Shown here: one piece after another, positions 25,834 to 34,956 of the stretch
Position numbering within the stretch: position 1 is the first letter of the stretch
How the letters are laid out: every line of letters starts with the position of its first letter
From: Mycobacteriales bacterium
Lineage (GTDB): Bacteria; Actinomycetota; Actinomycetes; Mycobacteriales; Mycobacteriaceae
Direction: 5' to 3'
Assembly (NCBI GenBank): GCA_018376445.1
Contig: JAHABL010000008.1
Span: 62,001-126,000, forward strand
DNA length: 64,000 bases
Notes under the pieces: generated by a model
Database searches by the model: none
What the model saw: only the letters and a program-made list of their open reading frames with translations
What the model was told of the DNA's origin: nothing
Program-made: the position numbers and the translations under genes

Positions 25834-26703
25834 TTAGTGTAACCCATCGAGCAGGGCTAACAGGTAATCGCCATAGCCAGATGAGGTGTGTCGGGCTGCT
25901 AAGGACCGTAATTGGGGGTCATCAATCAGCCCCAGACGCCACGCCACTTCTTCGGGGGCTCCAATCTTCTGCCCCTGGCGTTGCTCGACCGCACGCACAT
26001 AGTCGCCTGCACTCATCAGGTCATCCACAGTGCCCGTGTCCATCCAACAGGTTCCGCGGGGAAGTACCTCGACGTGCAGTTTCCCCGCATCCAGATAGTG
26101 GCGGTTGACATCGGTGATTTCATACTCGCCGCGGGGGGACTTCTCCAGATTCCGCGCGACGTCAATCACCGAGTTGTCATAGAAGTAGAGGCCGGGGATC
26201 GCGAAGGGAGAGCGCGGATGCGCAGGTTTCTCCTCGATTGATAAGGCGGTGCCGGTGGCATCAAACTCCACCACGCCATAGGCTTGCGGCTCACGCACTT
26301 GGTACGCAAAGATCGCCCCGCCCTCGACGTGAGAGAAACGCCGCAGCTGAGTGCCAAGACGCGGACCGTAGAAAATATTGTCGCCCAGGATCAGTGCAAC
26401 TCGTTCCTCCCCAATGAAATCTGCACCAAGCACAAAGGCCTGCGCGAGCCCTTCAGGAGCATCCTGCGACAGGTAATGGAGTCGCACACCCAGGTGGCTA
26501 CCGTCACCCAACAAGCGCTCGAATTGTGGCCGATCTACCGGGGTGGTGATGATGAGGATGTCCTCTATGCCCGCCAGCATAAGAGTGGAGAGCGGATAGT
26601 AGATCATGGGCTTGTCGTAGACGGGGAGTAGCTGCTTGCTGACTGCCGTCGTCATCGGAAAAAGACGCGACCCCGTGCCGCCCGCCAGAATGATGCCACG
26701 CAT
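25834..26703 (-). CDS. rmlA: Glucose-1-phosphate thymidylyltransferase
   Basis: 289 residues. MRGIILAGGTGSRLFPMTTAVSKQLLPVYDKPMIYYPLS is the nucleotide-binding N-terminus of RmlA; GDNIFYG and the EKP motif follow. It makes dTDP-glucose, the first step to dTDP-rhamnose, which links arabinogalactan to peptidoglycan in mycolic-acid bacteria. The other rml genes are not nearby. Its ATG is six bases from a -10 box inside the palindrome shared with mfd. Confidence 0.94.
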   Translation of the reverse strand: MRGIILAGGTGSRLFPMTTAVSKQLLPVYDKPMIYYPLSTLMLAGIEDILIITTPVDRPQFERLLGDGSHLGVRLHYLSQDAPEGLAQAFVLGADFIGEERVALILGDNIFYGPRLGTQLRRFSHVEGGAIFAYQVREPQAYGVVEFDATGTALSIEEKPAHPRSPFAIPGLYFYDNSVIDVARNLEKSPRGEYEITDVNRHYLDAGKLHVEVLPRGTCWMDTGTVDDLMSAGDYVRAVEQRQGQKIGAPEEVAWRLGLIDDPQLRSLAARHTSSGYGDYLLALLDGLH

Positions 26704-26725
26704 GCTTCTAGTTTACGCTAGAAGC
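26704..26725. promoter_or_regulatory. Palindromic divergent leaderless promoter, rmlA / mfd
   Basis: The whole gap between the two start codons is GCTTCTAG-tttacg-CTAGAAGC, 8-bp perfect arms. TAAACT (minus, 26710-26715) ends six bases before the rmlA ATG and TACGCT (plus, 26714-26719) six bases before the mfd GTG. The two -10 boxes overlap by two bases, so one polymerase should block the other. Confidence 0.65.
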
Positions 26726-29700
26726 GTGACCAACCCTTCTGTTCCCGCCTCACACGGTACACATCGCGACATCCCGCCCGGCCAGGCTCCGCTCTCCCTG
26801 GCTCTCCCGAACCCTGCCATACAGGAGCTACTCGCGGATGCGTCGGGTACAGCACGCTCTCTCACCATCAACAGCAGTGATGCGGCTCGGCCGCTTCTGC
26901 TCGCAGCGCTCGCTACCCGCACACCCCTTCTCGTGGTGACTGCCACCGGCCACGAGGGGGAAGAGCTGACGGCGGAACTCTCCACCTACCTGGGTGACGA
27001 TGTCGCATTCTTCCCCAGTTGGGAAACTCTGCCGCATGAACGTCTTTCGCCCTCCATTGATACGGTGGGCCGGAGGCTGGAAGTGCTGCATCGGCTCCAC
27101 TTGGCGGCGCATCCCGATCCACACAGTCCGGTAGCGCCACTTCGTGTGGTGGTTACCGCCACCCGCTCGCTGATCCAACCCACACAAGCTTCCCTGGCCG
27201 AGACAGAGCCATTGATCCTGCGCGTCGACCAAGAAATCGAGTTTTCTGACGTGCCGTCACTGCTGACTGAGCTCGCTTACGAGCGTGTGGATTTGGTGTC
27301 TCGCCGTGGTGACTTTGCGGTCCGCGGTGGAATCATTGACATTTTCCCCGCCACCGCAGAGCATCCCGTGCGCATCGAATTCTGGGGAGATGAAATCTCC
27401 GACATTCGCACCTTCTCAGTGGCAGACCAGCGCACCATTCCGGACGCTGATCTCACCTGGGTTGCCATGTACCCCTGCTCGGAACTCCTCATGACCGCGC
27501 AGGTTGAGCATCGGGCTGCTGAACTCTACCAGGATCTTGTCGGCTATGCGGCCATCGCCGACATGCTTGACAAACTCGCCCAAGGGGTGCCGGTGGCGGG
27601 GCGCGAAGCCTTTATCCCGGCGCTCGCGTCCGAAGAACTTTGCCTGTTGCCCAGTTTCCTTCCCGCACAAGCCATCACGGTGGTGTGTGACCAGGAGAAG
27701 ATCCGGACACGTACTGCGGACCTTACCCGTACGTGTGCAGAATTTCTCGCAGCTTCTTGGGAAAGCACAGCTGAGGGTGGCCAAGCGCCCATCGACCTTC
27801 TTCACCTAGGGCAAGGCGCTTATCGCACCCTCCGGGACGTCCAGCGGGAGACACTAGAGAAGGACGGTCGCTGGTGGGTTCTCAACCCGCCCGGCATATT
27901 GAACGTCGACGCGGATGCAGATACCTCCACCCGGGAGATTCCCTGGACAGCGTCGCCGGCGCCGCGCGGTGACCAAGCGGCCATTGAGGAACTGATTGAG
28001 AGGCTGCGGCAGCGTTTGGGGAAAGACGGCACACCAGTGTTCGTTATTGGTCCTGCTACCACTTACCGGCGCTTGCACCAGCAGTTCCGTGACCGCAACG
28101 TGGTGATGCATCAGCTTGCGCTGGGCGCATCCCCGCAAGTAGGTGCTATCAACTTCTTAGCAGGACAGTGCCGCAACGGCATTGCACTTCCAGAACTCCT
28201 CATCCTGTCCGAACCTGATCTCACGGGCTCGCGAGTGGGGACAGTGAGCAACCGCCGCTCCCGTGTGGCGAAGCGTCGGAATGCCGTAGACCCGTTGGCA
28301 CTTAATGCTGGCGACCTGGTAGTGCACGACCAGCATGGGATTGGCCGTTTTGTAGAGATGACGGAGAGGACCATCAAAACGGGGGAGGGCACTAGCCGGC
28401 GTGAATATCTGGTGATTGAATATGCTGCCTCGAAACGGGGCCAGAGTGGGGATCGCCTCTACGTCCCTATGGAACAGCTGGACCAGCTGAGCCGCTATGT
28501 GGGCGGGGAGCAGCCGGCTCTCAGCAAGATGGGCGGCTCTGACTGGAAAAACACCAAACGTAAAGCTCGCAAGGCAGTCCGGGAGATTGCCGGTGAGCTG
28601 GTGCAACTGTATGCGGCGCGGCAGGCGGCGCCTGGCCATTCTTTTGCCCCCGACACACCCTGGCAGCAGGAGATGGAAGATGCCTTCCCCTATGTGGAGA
28701 CGGAAGATCAGCTGCGTGCCATCGATGAGGTGAAGGGTGATATGGAAAAGCCCGTCCCCATGGACCGGGTGGTCGTAGGTGATGTGGGCTACGGTAAGAC
28801 CGAAGTGGCGATGCGGGCGGCTTTTAAGGCCGTCCAAGATGGTAAGCAGGTGGTGGTCTTAGTACCAACCACCTTGCTGGCACAACAACATCTGGAGACG
28901 TTTAGCGAGCGTATGGCGGGGTTCCCGGTCACTGTAAAGGGGCTTTCTCGGTTTACCTCCCCTGCGGAGTCTCGGGAGATCCTCACAGGTCTTCGCGACG
29001 GTACCGTCGACATTGTGATTGGCACCCATCGGCTGCTGCAGGCGGGTGTGCAGTGGAAGGACTTGGGTCTTGTCATTGTCGACGAAGAACAGCGATTCGG
29101 GGTGGAGCACAAGGAACACATCAAAGCTCTGCGGACGCACGTGGATGTGTTGACGCTTTCTGCCACGCCTATTCCGCGCACCTTGGAGATGAGCCTGGCG
29201 GGTATTCGGGAGATGTCCACCATCCTCACCCCGCCGGAAGACCGGCAGCCTATTCTCACCTACGTGGGAGCCTATGATCCCAAGCAGGTGGCGGCGGCTA
29301 TTCGCCGCGAGCTGCTGCGCGATGGACAGGTGTTTTTCGTCCATAACAAGGTCTCCGACATTGATGCAGTGGCTACCCAGTTGGGTGAGCTGGTGCCGGA
29401 AGCGCGCATTGCGGTGGCGCATGGACAGATGTCCGAGCAGCTGTTGGAGCAGACGGTTGATGGTTTCTGGAACCATGAGTGGGATGTGCTAGTGTGCACC
29501 ACGATTGTGGAGACGGGCCTGGATATTTCTAACGCCAATACCTTGATCGTTGACCATGCGGATCGTTTAGGGCTTTCTCAGATGCACCAGTTGCGCGGTC
29601 GAGTGGGGCGGTCCCGCGAACGCGGCTACGCTTATTTCCTGTACCCGGCAGGTAAGCCGCTCACTACTGTCGCCTACGATCGGCTTAAGACCATTGCCCA

Positions 29701-30478
29701 GAATAATGAACTGGGCGCCGGCATGGCGGTGGCGATGAAGGACTTGGAGTTGCGTGGCGCTGGCAATGTGCTTGGCGCCGAACAATCTGGTCATATCGCC
29801 GGCGTGGGTTTCGACCTCTATGTGCGTCTGGTAGGGGAAGCAGTGGAGGCCTTCCGGTCGGTTGCCGACGGAAAGCCACTGGAGCAGCCCGTGACGCGCG
29901 AGGTACGAGTGGAGCTGCCCGTGGATGCTCATATTCCCGCCAGCTACATCGAGGGGGAGCGGCTCCGTCTGGAGGCGTATCGGAAGATTGCGCAGGCTGG
30001 GGATCGAAGTCGTTTGGCGGCGGTGACGTCGGAACTGGAGGATCGCTATGGCGAGATTCCGGAAGTAACGCGCCGGCTATTCTCGGTGGCGTTGCTCCGT
30101 CAGCTGGCACAACAGCACGGCATCGCAGATATCGGGCTCACTGGGACAACGCTTCGTATCTCTCCCTTCCCGCTGCCCGACTCCCAGCAGGTGCGGTTGC
30201 GTCGGCTCTACCCGCAGGCTCGTTATCGGGCAGCAGTGCAGCAGATTGCGGTACCGTTGCCGCAGGTGGGTGGAAAAAATTTGGCGGCGGAGAGAATTCG
30301 AGACGATGACCTTCTACAGTGGGTAGCAGATCTTATTACCGGTGTGAAGGGGCTTCCGCGGATCTCCCTCGACCCTCCGCGTCCGGAGGAATCTCCTGCG
30401 GACACTCCGGCGCAGGAGCCCGCTTCTCTGGCTACGTCTTCCTCTACCCCGCGTCGAAAGGGGCGCTCCCATGGCTGA
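26726..30478 (+). CDS. mfd: Transcription-repair coupling factor Mfd
   Basis: 1250 residues; removes RNA polymerase stalled at DNA damage and recruits UvrA. UvrB-like N-terminus (about 40-430), the CarD-like RNA-polymerase-binding domain near 530-600 (GDLVVHDQHGIGRFVEM), superfamily 2 helicase motifs GDVGYGKTEVAMRAAF and VDEEQRFG, the second RecA domain, and the C-terminal TRCF domain. The GTG start is set by a leaderless -10 box; longer in-frame starts run into rmlA. The mazG gene overlaps its end by eight bases. Confidence 0.95.
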   Translation: MTNPSVPASHGTHRDIPPGQAPLSLALPNPAIQELLADASGTARSLTINSSDAARPLLLAALATRTPLLVVTATGHEGEELTAELSTYLGDDVAFFPSWETLPHERLSPSIDTVGRRLEVLHRLHLAAHPDPHSPVAPLRVVVTATRSLIQPTQASLAETEPLILRVDQEIEFSDVPSLLTELAYERVDLVSRRGDFAVRGGIIDIFPATAEHPVRIEFWGDEISDIRTFSVADQRTIPDADLTWVAMYPCSELLMTAQVEHRAAELYQDLVGYAAIADMLDKLAQGVPVAGREAFIPALASEELCLLPSFLPAQAITVVCDQEKIRTRTADLTRTCAEFLAASWESTAEGGQAPIDLLHLGQGAYRTLRDVQRETLEKDGRWWVLNPPGILNVDADADTSTREIPWTASPAPRGDQAAIEELIERLRQRLGKDGTPVFVIGPATTYRRLHQQFRDRNVVMHQLALGASPQVGAINFLAGQCRNGIALPELLILSEPDLTGSRVGTVSNRRSRVAKRRNAVDPLALNAGDLVVHDQHGIGRFVEMTERTIKTGEGTSRREYLVIEYAASKRGQSGDRLYVPMEQLDQLSRYVGGEQPALSKMGGSDWKNTKRKARKAVREIAGELVQLYAARQAAPGHSFAPDTPWQQEMEDAFPYVETEDQLRAIDEVKGDMEKPVPMDRVVVGDVGYGKTEVAMRAAFKAVQDGKQVVVLVPTTLLAQQHLETFSERMAGFPVTVKGLSRFTSPAESREILTGLRDGTVDIVIGTHRLLQAGVQWKDLGLVIVDEEQRFGVEHKEHIKALRTHVDVLTLSATPIPRTLEMSLAGIREMSTILTPPEDRQPILTYVGAYDPKQVAAAIRRELLRDGQVFFVHNKVSDIDAVATQLGELVPEARIAVAHGQMSEQLLEQTVDGFWNHEWDVLVCTTIVETGLDISNANTLIVDHADRLGLSQMHQLRGRVGRSRERGYAYFLYPAGKPLTTVAYDRLKTIAQNNELGAGMAVAMKDLELRGAGNVLGAEQSGHIAGVGFDLYVRLVGEAVEAFRSVADGKPLEQPVTREVRVELPVDAHIPASYIEGERLRLEAYRKIAQAGDRSRLAAVTSELEDRYGEIPEVTRRLFSVALLRQLAQQHGIADIGLTGTTLRISPFPLPDSQQVRLRRLYPQARYRAAVQQIAVPLPQVGGKNLAAERIRDDDLLQWVADLITGVKGLPRISLDPPRPEESPADTPAQEPASLATSSSTPRRKGRSHG

Positions 30479-31376
30479 GATTGTTACTGTCTGGCAGCTC
30501 GATAGTCGTTTTCCCACCTTGTTGACGGCAGAGTTGGTTCCTGCTCTGCAAACATCCAGTGGGTGTGTGGTGACGCCCGAGATTGCGGAGCATTATCCAA
30601 CCCTGCCGTCGTGGGGTGCATTGCGCCGGACTGATGCGGAGTGGACGCCAGAGATGGCTCCGCATGTTCCCGCTGATACCCGCTACATTCTTACTTCCCT
30701 GGGGCAGGCGGACTGGGACGCCTCTTATCCGCAGTGTGATGGAGACGTCGACGAGTGGGATTGGCGGCGGATTGAGCTGCCGGCCGGAATGAGCATGGTG
30801 GAAGCGGCTCAGGTGATGACGGAGGTGCGCCAGCAGGGGCCCTGGGAGAGTGAGCAGACACACGAGAGTTTGGTGCCGTATCTGCTGGAGGAGACCTATG
30901 AGCTGGTAGATGCTATTCGTGATGCATCTGCGGGGACTACCGAGATTGTCTCGGAGCTAGGTGACGTGTTCTTGGAGGTGCTGTTCCATGCCGCGGTAGG
31001 GGAGAGCGCATCGGGGGAGGCGCACTTTACCTACGATGATGTGGCGGATTCATTGCTGGACAAGCTAAAAAGGAGGATGCCATACGCCTTTAATGGCGGT
31101 CGGTTTCCTGCTACGGCAGCTGAGCAAGATGAGTTCTGGCAGGCGTCGAAACGTCGCGAAAATCGTTCTCCGTTGGACGGTATTGTCCGCTCGCAGCCGG
31201 CTCTCTCCCTTGCCGCGCAGGTGGTCCACAGAGCGCGTCGCGCCGGGGTGGCAGACTCTGACATCCCGCCCATTCTTCGCCGAATTGCGGATGCTGCCGC
31301 AGACGGTAAGGGGTCGGCGGAGGAAAAACTGAGAAAGGTTTCGCTCGACTTCCTCACTCGAGTGCGAGGCAAGTAG
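30471..31376 (+). CDS. mazG: MazG nucleoside triphosphate pyrophosphohydrolase
   Basis: 301 residues. A tetrapyrrole-methylase-independent N-terminal half of unclear role precedes the MazG domain (about 110-215), where LLEETYELVDAI and ELGDVFLEVLFHA hold the Mg-binding acidic residues. It hydrolyses aberrant dNTPs such as 5-OH-dCTP and lowers mutation in mycobacteria. Starts inside mfd (eight-base overlap), the conserved order of Rv1020-Rv1021. Confidence 0.92.
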   Translation: MAEIVTVWQLDSRFPTLLTAELVPALQTSSGCVVTPEIAEHYPTLPSWGALRRTDAEWTPEMAPHVPADTRYILTSLGQADWDASYPQCDGDVDEWDWRRIELPAGMSMVEAAQVMTEVRQQGPWESEQTHESLVPYLLEETYELVDAIRDASAGTTEIVSELGDVFLEVLFHAAVGESASGEAHFTYDDVADSLLDKLKRRMPYAFNGGRFPATAAEQDEFWQASKRRENRSPLDGIVRSQPALSLAAQVVHRARRAGVADSDIPPILRRIADAAADGKGSAEEKLRKVSLDFLTRVRGK

Positions 31377-31493
31377 GCACGTTTGTTTTCATTGGTTACC
31401 CTGTAGGCGCTGTATCTCGTCAACTGCTGTCATCCCGCGGTTGGTCGGTGCCGCGTGTTCGTTTGATTCCCTACTTTTGCAGAGGCTTGTTAC

Positions 31494-32261
31494 GTGAAAA
31501 TTGTGCGTCGGCTTGTTGCGGCCTTGCTCGTTCTTGTCTGTGCGGTGGGAGTGGGGGTGGCTGCTTGGGTGTTCCAGGATTGGGACACCACGAAGTACAT
31601 GGATGAGCAGACGCCGGGTGAGTTCGCCCCCGCGCCAGCAGTGGCGATTGATGTCCCTGGACAGACATCGGATCAGCTGATGGCATGGTCGCAGCGTTGG
31701 GCTCCGCAGCTGGGTTTCCCGGCACGTGCCTTGCGTGCGTATGGAAATGCCGAGCAGACGTTGAAGCAGACAATGCCGGCGTGCCATTTGCGGTGGACGA
31801 CCCTGGCAGGCATCGCTTTTATTGAGAGTCAGCATGGGACGTATGGGGGTGCGGAGGTTTTTTCTGACGGGACGACCTCGCAGAAGATTCGTGGAGTGCA
31901 GTTGGATGGTACGAATAACACTCAGCGCATCCAGGACACTGATCGGGGTGTGTGGGATGGGAACAGTCATTATGATGTGGCGATGGGGCCGTTCCAGTTC
32001 ATTCCGGAGACGTGGCGACTTTTTGGGGTGGACGCGAATGGTGACGGACGGGTGAGTCCGGACAATATTGATGATGCAGCGGTTGCCGCGGGGCGTTATT
32101 TGTGCTTTAACAGGAGGGATTTGGCGGTCCCGCGAGAGTGGCAGCAGGCTATTCTGAGCTATAACAGGTCGATGAAGTATGTGAAGGCGGTGTATCGGGC
32201 TGCCTACGCCTATGGGGAGGGGCGGCAGCCGCGTTGGAATTATCTGGCGAAGCAGTTTTAG
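31494..32261 (+). CDS. LpqU-like lytic transglycosylase
   Basis: 255 residues. Signal peptide or anchor at 5-28, no lipobox cysteine at its end, so unlike mycobacterial LpqU it is probably not a lipoprotein. The C-terminal domain (about 75-250) is a soluble-lytic-transglycosylase type with the catalytic Glu in AGIAFIESQHGTYGG and the DVAMGPFQFIPETW motif. It would cleave peptidoglycan outside the membrane. GTG start with AGAGG upstream. Sits between mazG and eno as Rv1022 does. Confidence 0.88.
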   Translation: MKIVRRLVAALLVLVCAVGVGVAAWVFQDWDTTKYMDEQTPGEFAPAPAVAIDVPGQTSDQLMAWSQRWAPQLGFPARALRAYGNAEQTLKQTMPACHLRWTTLAGIAFIESQHGTYGGAEVFSDGTTSQKIRGVQLDGTNNTQRIQDTDRGVWDGNSHYDVAMGPFQFIPETWRLFGVDANGDGRVSPDNIDDAAVAAGRYLCFNRRDLAVPREWQQAILSYNRSMKYVKAVYRAAYAYGEGRQPRWNYLAKQF

Positions 32262-32312
32262 CTGTGGGCGAGTATCGGTGCCGAAGCGAATGTGGCAGCA
32301 GTTCAAACGTAG

Positions 32313-32328
32313 AGTGATATAGATCACA
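32313..32328. promoter_or_regulatory. Candidate GlxR/CRP site upstream of eno
   Basis: A-GTGA-TATAGA-TCAC-A differs from the TGTGA-N6-TCACA consensus by one base. It lies 154 bases upstream of eno. In Corynebacterium glutamicum the cAMP regulator GlxR is known to control glycolytic genes, so the site is plausible. Confidence 0.55.
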
Positions 32329-32481
32329 GAAGAGGCTGGTTTTCCCTCATCATTCACTTTCCGGGTAGCGTATTGTTTGCCCGTTCATGAGAGAATGAGC
32401 AGTGACACCCGCACAACGCAGAAGAACATTCACAGAAGTCCAGCGGGTTGACCAAGACATAACCAAAGGAGGGCCTCCGTA

Positions 32482-33759
32482 ATGGCGGCTATTATTGAAG
32501 TAATTGCTCGCGAGATTCTCGACTCCCGTGGTAACCCCACCGTTGAAGCTGAAGTCGTTCTTGATGACGGTGCCTTCGGCCGCGCCGGTGTTCCTTCCGG
32601 TGCTTCTACCGGTGAGCACGAAGCAGTAGAGCTGCGCGACGGTGGCGAGCGCTACAACGGCGCTGGCGTTCAGAAGGCTTGCGACGCTGTGAACTCTGAG
32701 CTGGCTCCGGCTGTCCTCTCCCTGGATGCCTCCGATCAGCGTGCTGTTGACGCCGCCATGATCGAACTCGACGGCACCCCCAACAAGGGCCGTGTTGGCG
32801 CCAACGCCATCCTCGGTGTGTCCCTGGCTGTTGCCAAGGCTGCTGCCCAGTCTGCTGAGCTGGAACTCTTCCAGTACATCGGTGGCCCTACCGCTAACCT
32901 ACTGCCCGTCCCGATGATGAACATCCTCAACGGTGGCGCCCACGCCGACACCGGTGTTGACGTTCAGGAATTCATGATTGCCCCGATCGGTGCCGCCACC
33001 TTCAAGGAATCCCTCCAGTGGGGTGCCGAGGTCTACCACGCCCTCAAGTCCACCATTAAGGCTCAGGGTCTTTCCACCGGTCTCGGCGACGAGGGCGGCT
33101 TCGCTCCTGACTGCGCCTCCACCAAGGCTGCTCTTGACCTCATTGTCTCCGCCATCGAGAAGGCCGGCTTCGCCGTGGGTAAGGACATTGCCCTCGCCAT
33201 GGACGTTGCCTCCTCCGAGTTCTGCGAAGACGACGGCTACCACTTCGAGGGTGGCGTGCACACCGCTGCTGAGATGACCAAGGTGTACGCCGACCTCCTC
33301 GCTAACTACCCGATCGTCTCCATCGAGGATCCGCTGGATGAGAATGACTGGGACAATTGGGCCGAGCTCACCGCCGAACTCGGTGATAAGGTGCAGTTCG
33401 TGGGCGACGACCTCTTCGTCACCAACCCGGCTCGCCTGGCTCAGGGTATCGAGAAGAACGTTGCCAACGCCCTCCTGGTGAAGGTCAACCAGATCGGCTC
33501 CCTCACCGAGACCATTGACGCCGTGCAGATGGCCCACCACGCCAAGTACGCCTGCATGATGTCCCACCGCTCCGGTGAGACCGAGGACACCACCATCGCT
33601 GACCTTGCCGTTGCACTGTCCTGCGGTCAGATCAAGACTGGTGCGCCGGCTCGCTCCGAGCGCGTTGCCAAGTACAACCAGCTCCTCCGTATCGAAGAGC
33701 GCCTTGGTGCCTCCGCCAAGTACGCGGGCGCTGCTGCCTTCCCCCGTTTCCAGGCCTAA
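32482..33759 (+). CDS. eno: Enolase
   Basis: 425 residues; converts 2-phosphoglycerate to phosphoenolpyruvate and takes part in RNA degradosomes in some bacteria. REILDSRGNPTVEAEV at 9-24, GDEGGFAPD, the metal ligands in AMDVASSE and SIEDPLDENDWD, and the signature LLVKVNQIGSLTETI. Strong AAAGGAGG ribosome site. Codon use is markedly biased to C- and T-ending preferred codons, as for a highly expressed gene. Confidence 0.97.
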   Translation: MAAIIEVIAREILDSRGNPTVEAEVVLDDGAFGRAGVPSGASTGEHEAVELRDGGERYNGAGVQKACDAVNSELAPAVLSLDASDQRAVDAAMIELDGTPNKGRVGANAILGVSLAVAKAAAQSAELELFQYIGGPTANLLPVPMMNILNGGAHADTGVDVQEFMIAPIGAATFKESLQWGAEVYHALKSTIKAQGLSTGLGDEGGFAPDCASTKAALDLIVSAIEKAGFAVGKDIALAMDVASSEFCEDDGYHFEGGVHTAAEMTKVYADLLANYPIVSIEDPLDENDWDNWAELTAELGDKVQFVGDDLFVTNPARLAQGIEKNVANALLVKVNQIGSLTETIDAVQMAHHAKYACMMSHRSGETEDTTIADLAVALSCGQIKTGAPARSERVAKYNQLLRIEERLGASAKYAGAAAFPRFQA

Positions 33760-33814
33760 TCTCCTCGGGAGCGATGTGTTTCGCTAGGCGCTAGTGAAGC
33801 ACAGAAGACAAGAG

Positions 33815-33850
33815 ACGCGGGCATCACCTACTCGTAGGTGATGCCCGCGT
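33815..33850 (+). terminator. Terminator of eno
   Basis: ACGCGGGCATCACCTA and its exact complement form a stem of about 16 bp with a four-base loop. Confidence 0.85.
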
Positions 33851-33886
33851 ACTATGTAGAGAGACGCTCAAACGAAGGGAGGACCC

Positions 33887-34396
33887 GTGGCGCGTGAATC
33901 CCACTCCAGCCCCACTGGTGGCTCTCGCCGTCACCGCCCAACGACCGGTAGCAATGCTCGGTACGATGCCTATCTACAGAAATGGCGCAATTCTCGTCTG
34001 AATCCAGCACGCAGTATCGTCGTCATCGTTGTGGCGATCGTGCTTGCAATCTCCCTAGCGACGCCGCTGCGCACGTACTACCAACAGCGCACCGAAAAAG
34101 AGGCGCTACAAGCTGAGAACGCACAGCTCGTCGAAGAAATCAAACGTAAAGAAGAACAGCTTGCGGTACAAAACGATCCAAAGATGATTGAGGAGCAAGC
34201 GCGTCAACGGCTTCTTCTCATTCCCCGCGGAGAGACCGGCTTCCGGGTAATCCTGCCAGGCAAAGAGCAGGATGAGAATGTCCAACAACATGTCGACGAT
34301 GTGCCGAACCTCAGCCTTAATGGTGGTGGACCTTGGTACCGTGACCTGTGGCGCAGCATTTCCGTTCCCGACCCTAATATAAAGACCACACAGTAA
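33887..34396 (+). CDS. FtsB/DivIC family septum protein
   Basis: 169 residues. Basic cytoplasmic N-terminus (1-44), one membrane segment (about 45-63), an extracytoplasmic coiled coil (about 68-105, heptad-like EKEALQAENAQLVEEIKRKEEQL split by charge) and a short tail containing ARQRLLLIPRGETGFRV. This is the layout of FtsB/DivIC, a scaffold between FtsL and FtsQ at the septum. GTG start with GGGAGG upstream. Conserved between eno and DUF501. Confidence 0.9.
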   Translation: MARESHSSPTGGSRRHRPTTGSNARYDAYLQKWRNSRLNPARSIVVIVVAIVLAISLATPLRTYYQQRTEKEALQAENAQLVEEIKRKEEQLAVQNDPKMIEEQARQRLLLIPRGETGFRVILPGKEQDENVQQHVDDVPNLSLNGGGPWYRDLWRSISVPDPNIKTTQ

Positions 34397-34404
34397 GGCA
34401 GACC

Positions 34405-34956
34405 GTGACCAACCTTCCCGAAGAGCCTAATGAGGCGGAGTTGCAACGCGTAGCTGAACAGTTAGGCCGTACTCCGCGCGGCGTCGTCACCATTTCTTAT
34501 TACACCCCGGATGGCGAACCGGGCGTGGTAATGACTGCTCCTCGACTGTCCGACGGAACCCCTTTCCCCACCCTCTACTACCTCACAGAACCTCGCCTAG
34601 TGGCGGAAGCGTCCCGCATGGAAGCGACTCACGTCATGAAGGAAATGACGGAACGGTTACATGCGAGCCCGGAACTGCAAGCGAATTATCAAGCCGCGCA
34701 TCAACACTACTTGCAGAAGCGCAATAGCATGGAAGACCTAGGCACAGAATTCTCCGGTGGCGGCATGCCAGACCGAGTCAAATGCCTGCACGTATTGATG
34801 GCGTATGCGCTCTCTGAAGGCCCCGGCGTGGTACTCCTCGGCGACGAAGCTGTAGCCCGTGCTGCGGATCACGGTGGCCTACGGGGGACAGCTATTCCGG
34901 CGTCCTGGCCGACCCTCGCCGATCTGGGTGTGACGCCTGTAGAAAGGAACTTGTAA
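34405..34956 (+). CDS. DUF501 domain protein
   Basis: 183 residues, the length and position of Rv1025. The conserved core runs from QLGRTPRGVVTISYYTPDGEPGVVMTAPRLSDGTPFPTLYYL through CLHVLMAYAL. Function unknown in the family. GTG start eight bases after divIC; its TAA overlaps the ppx ATG by one base, so the three are likely co-translated. Confidence 0.9.
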   Translation: MTNLPEEPNEAELQRVAEQLGRTPRGVVTISYYTPDGEPGVVMTAPRLSDGTPFPTLYYLTEPRLVAEASRMEATHVMKEMTERLHASPELQANYQAAHQHYLQKRNSMEDLGTEFSGGGMPDRVKCLHVLMAYALSEGPGVVLLGDEAVARAADHGGLRGTAIPASWPTLADLGVTPVERNL

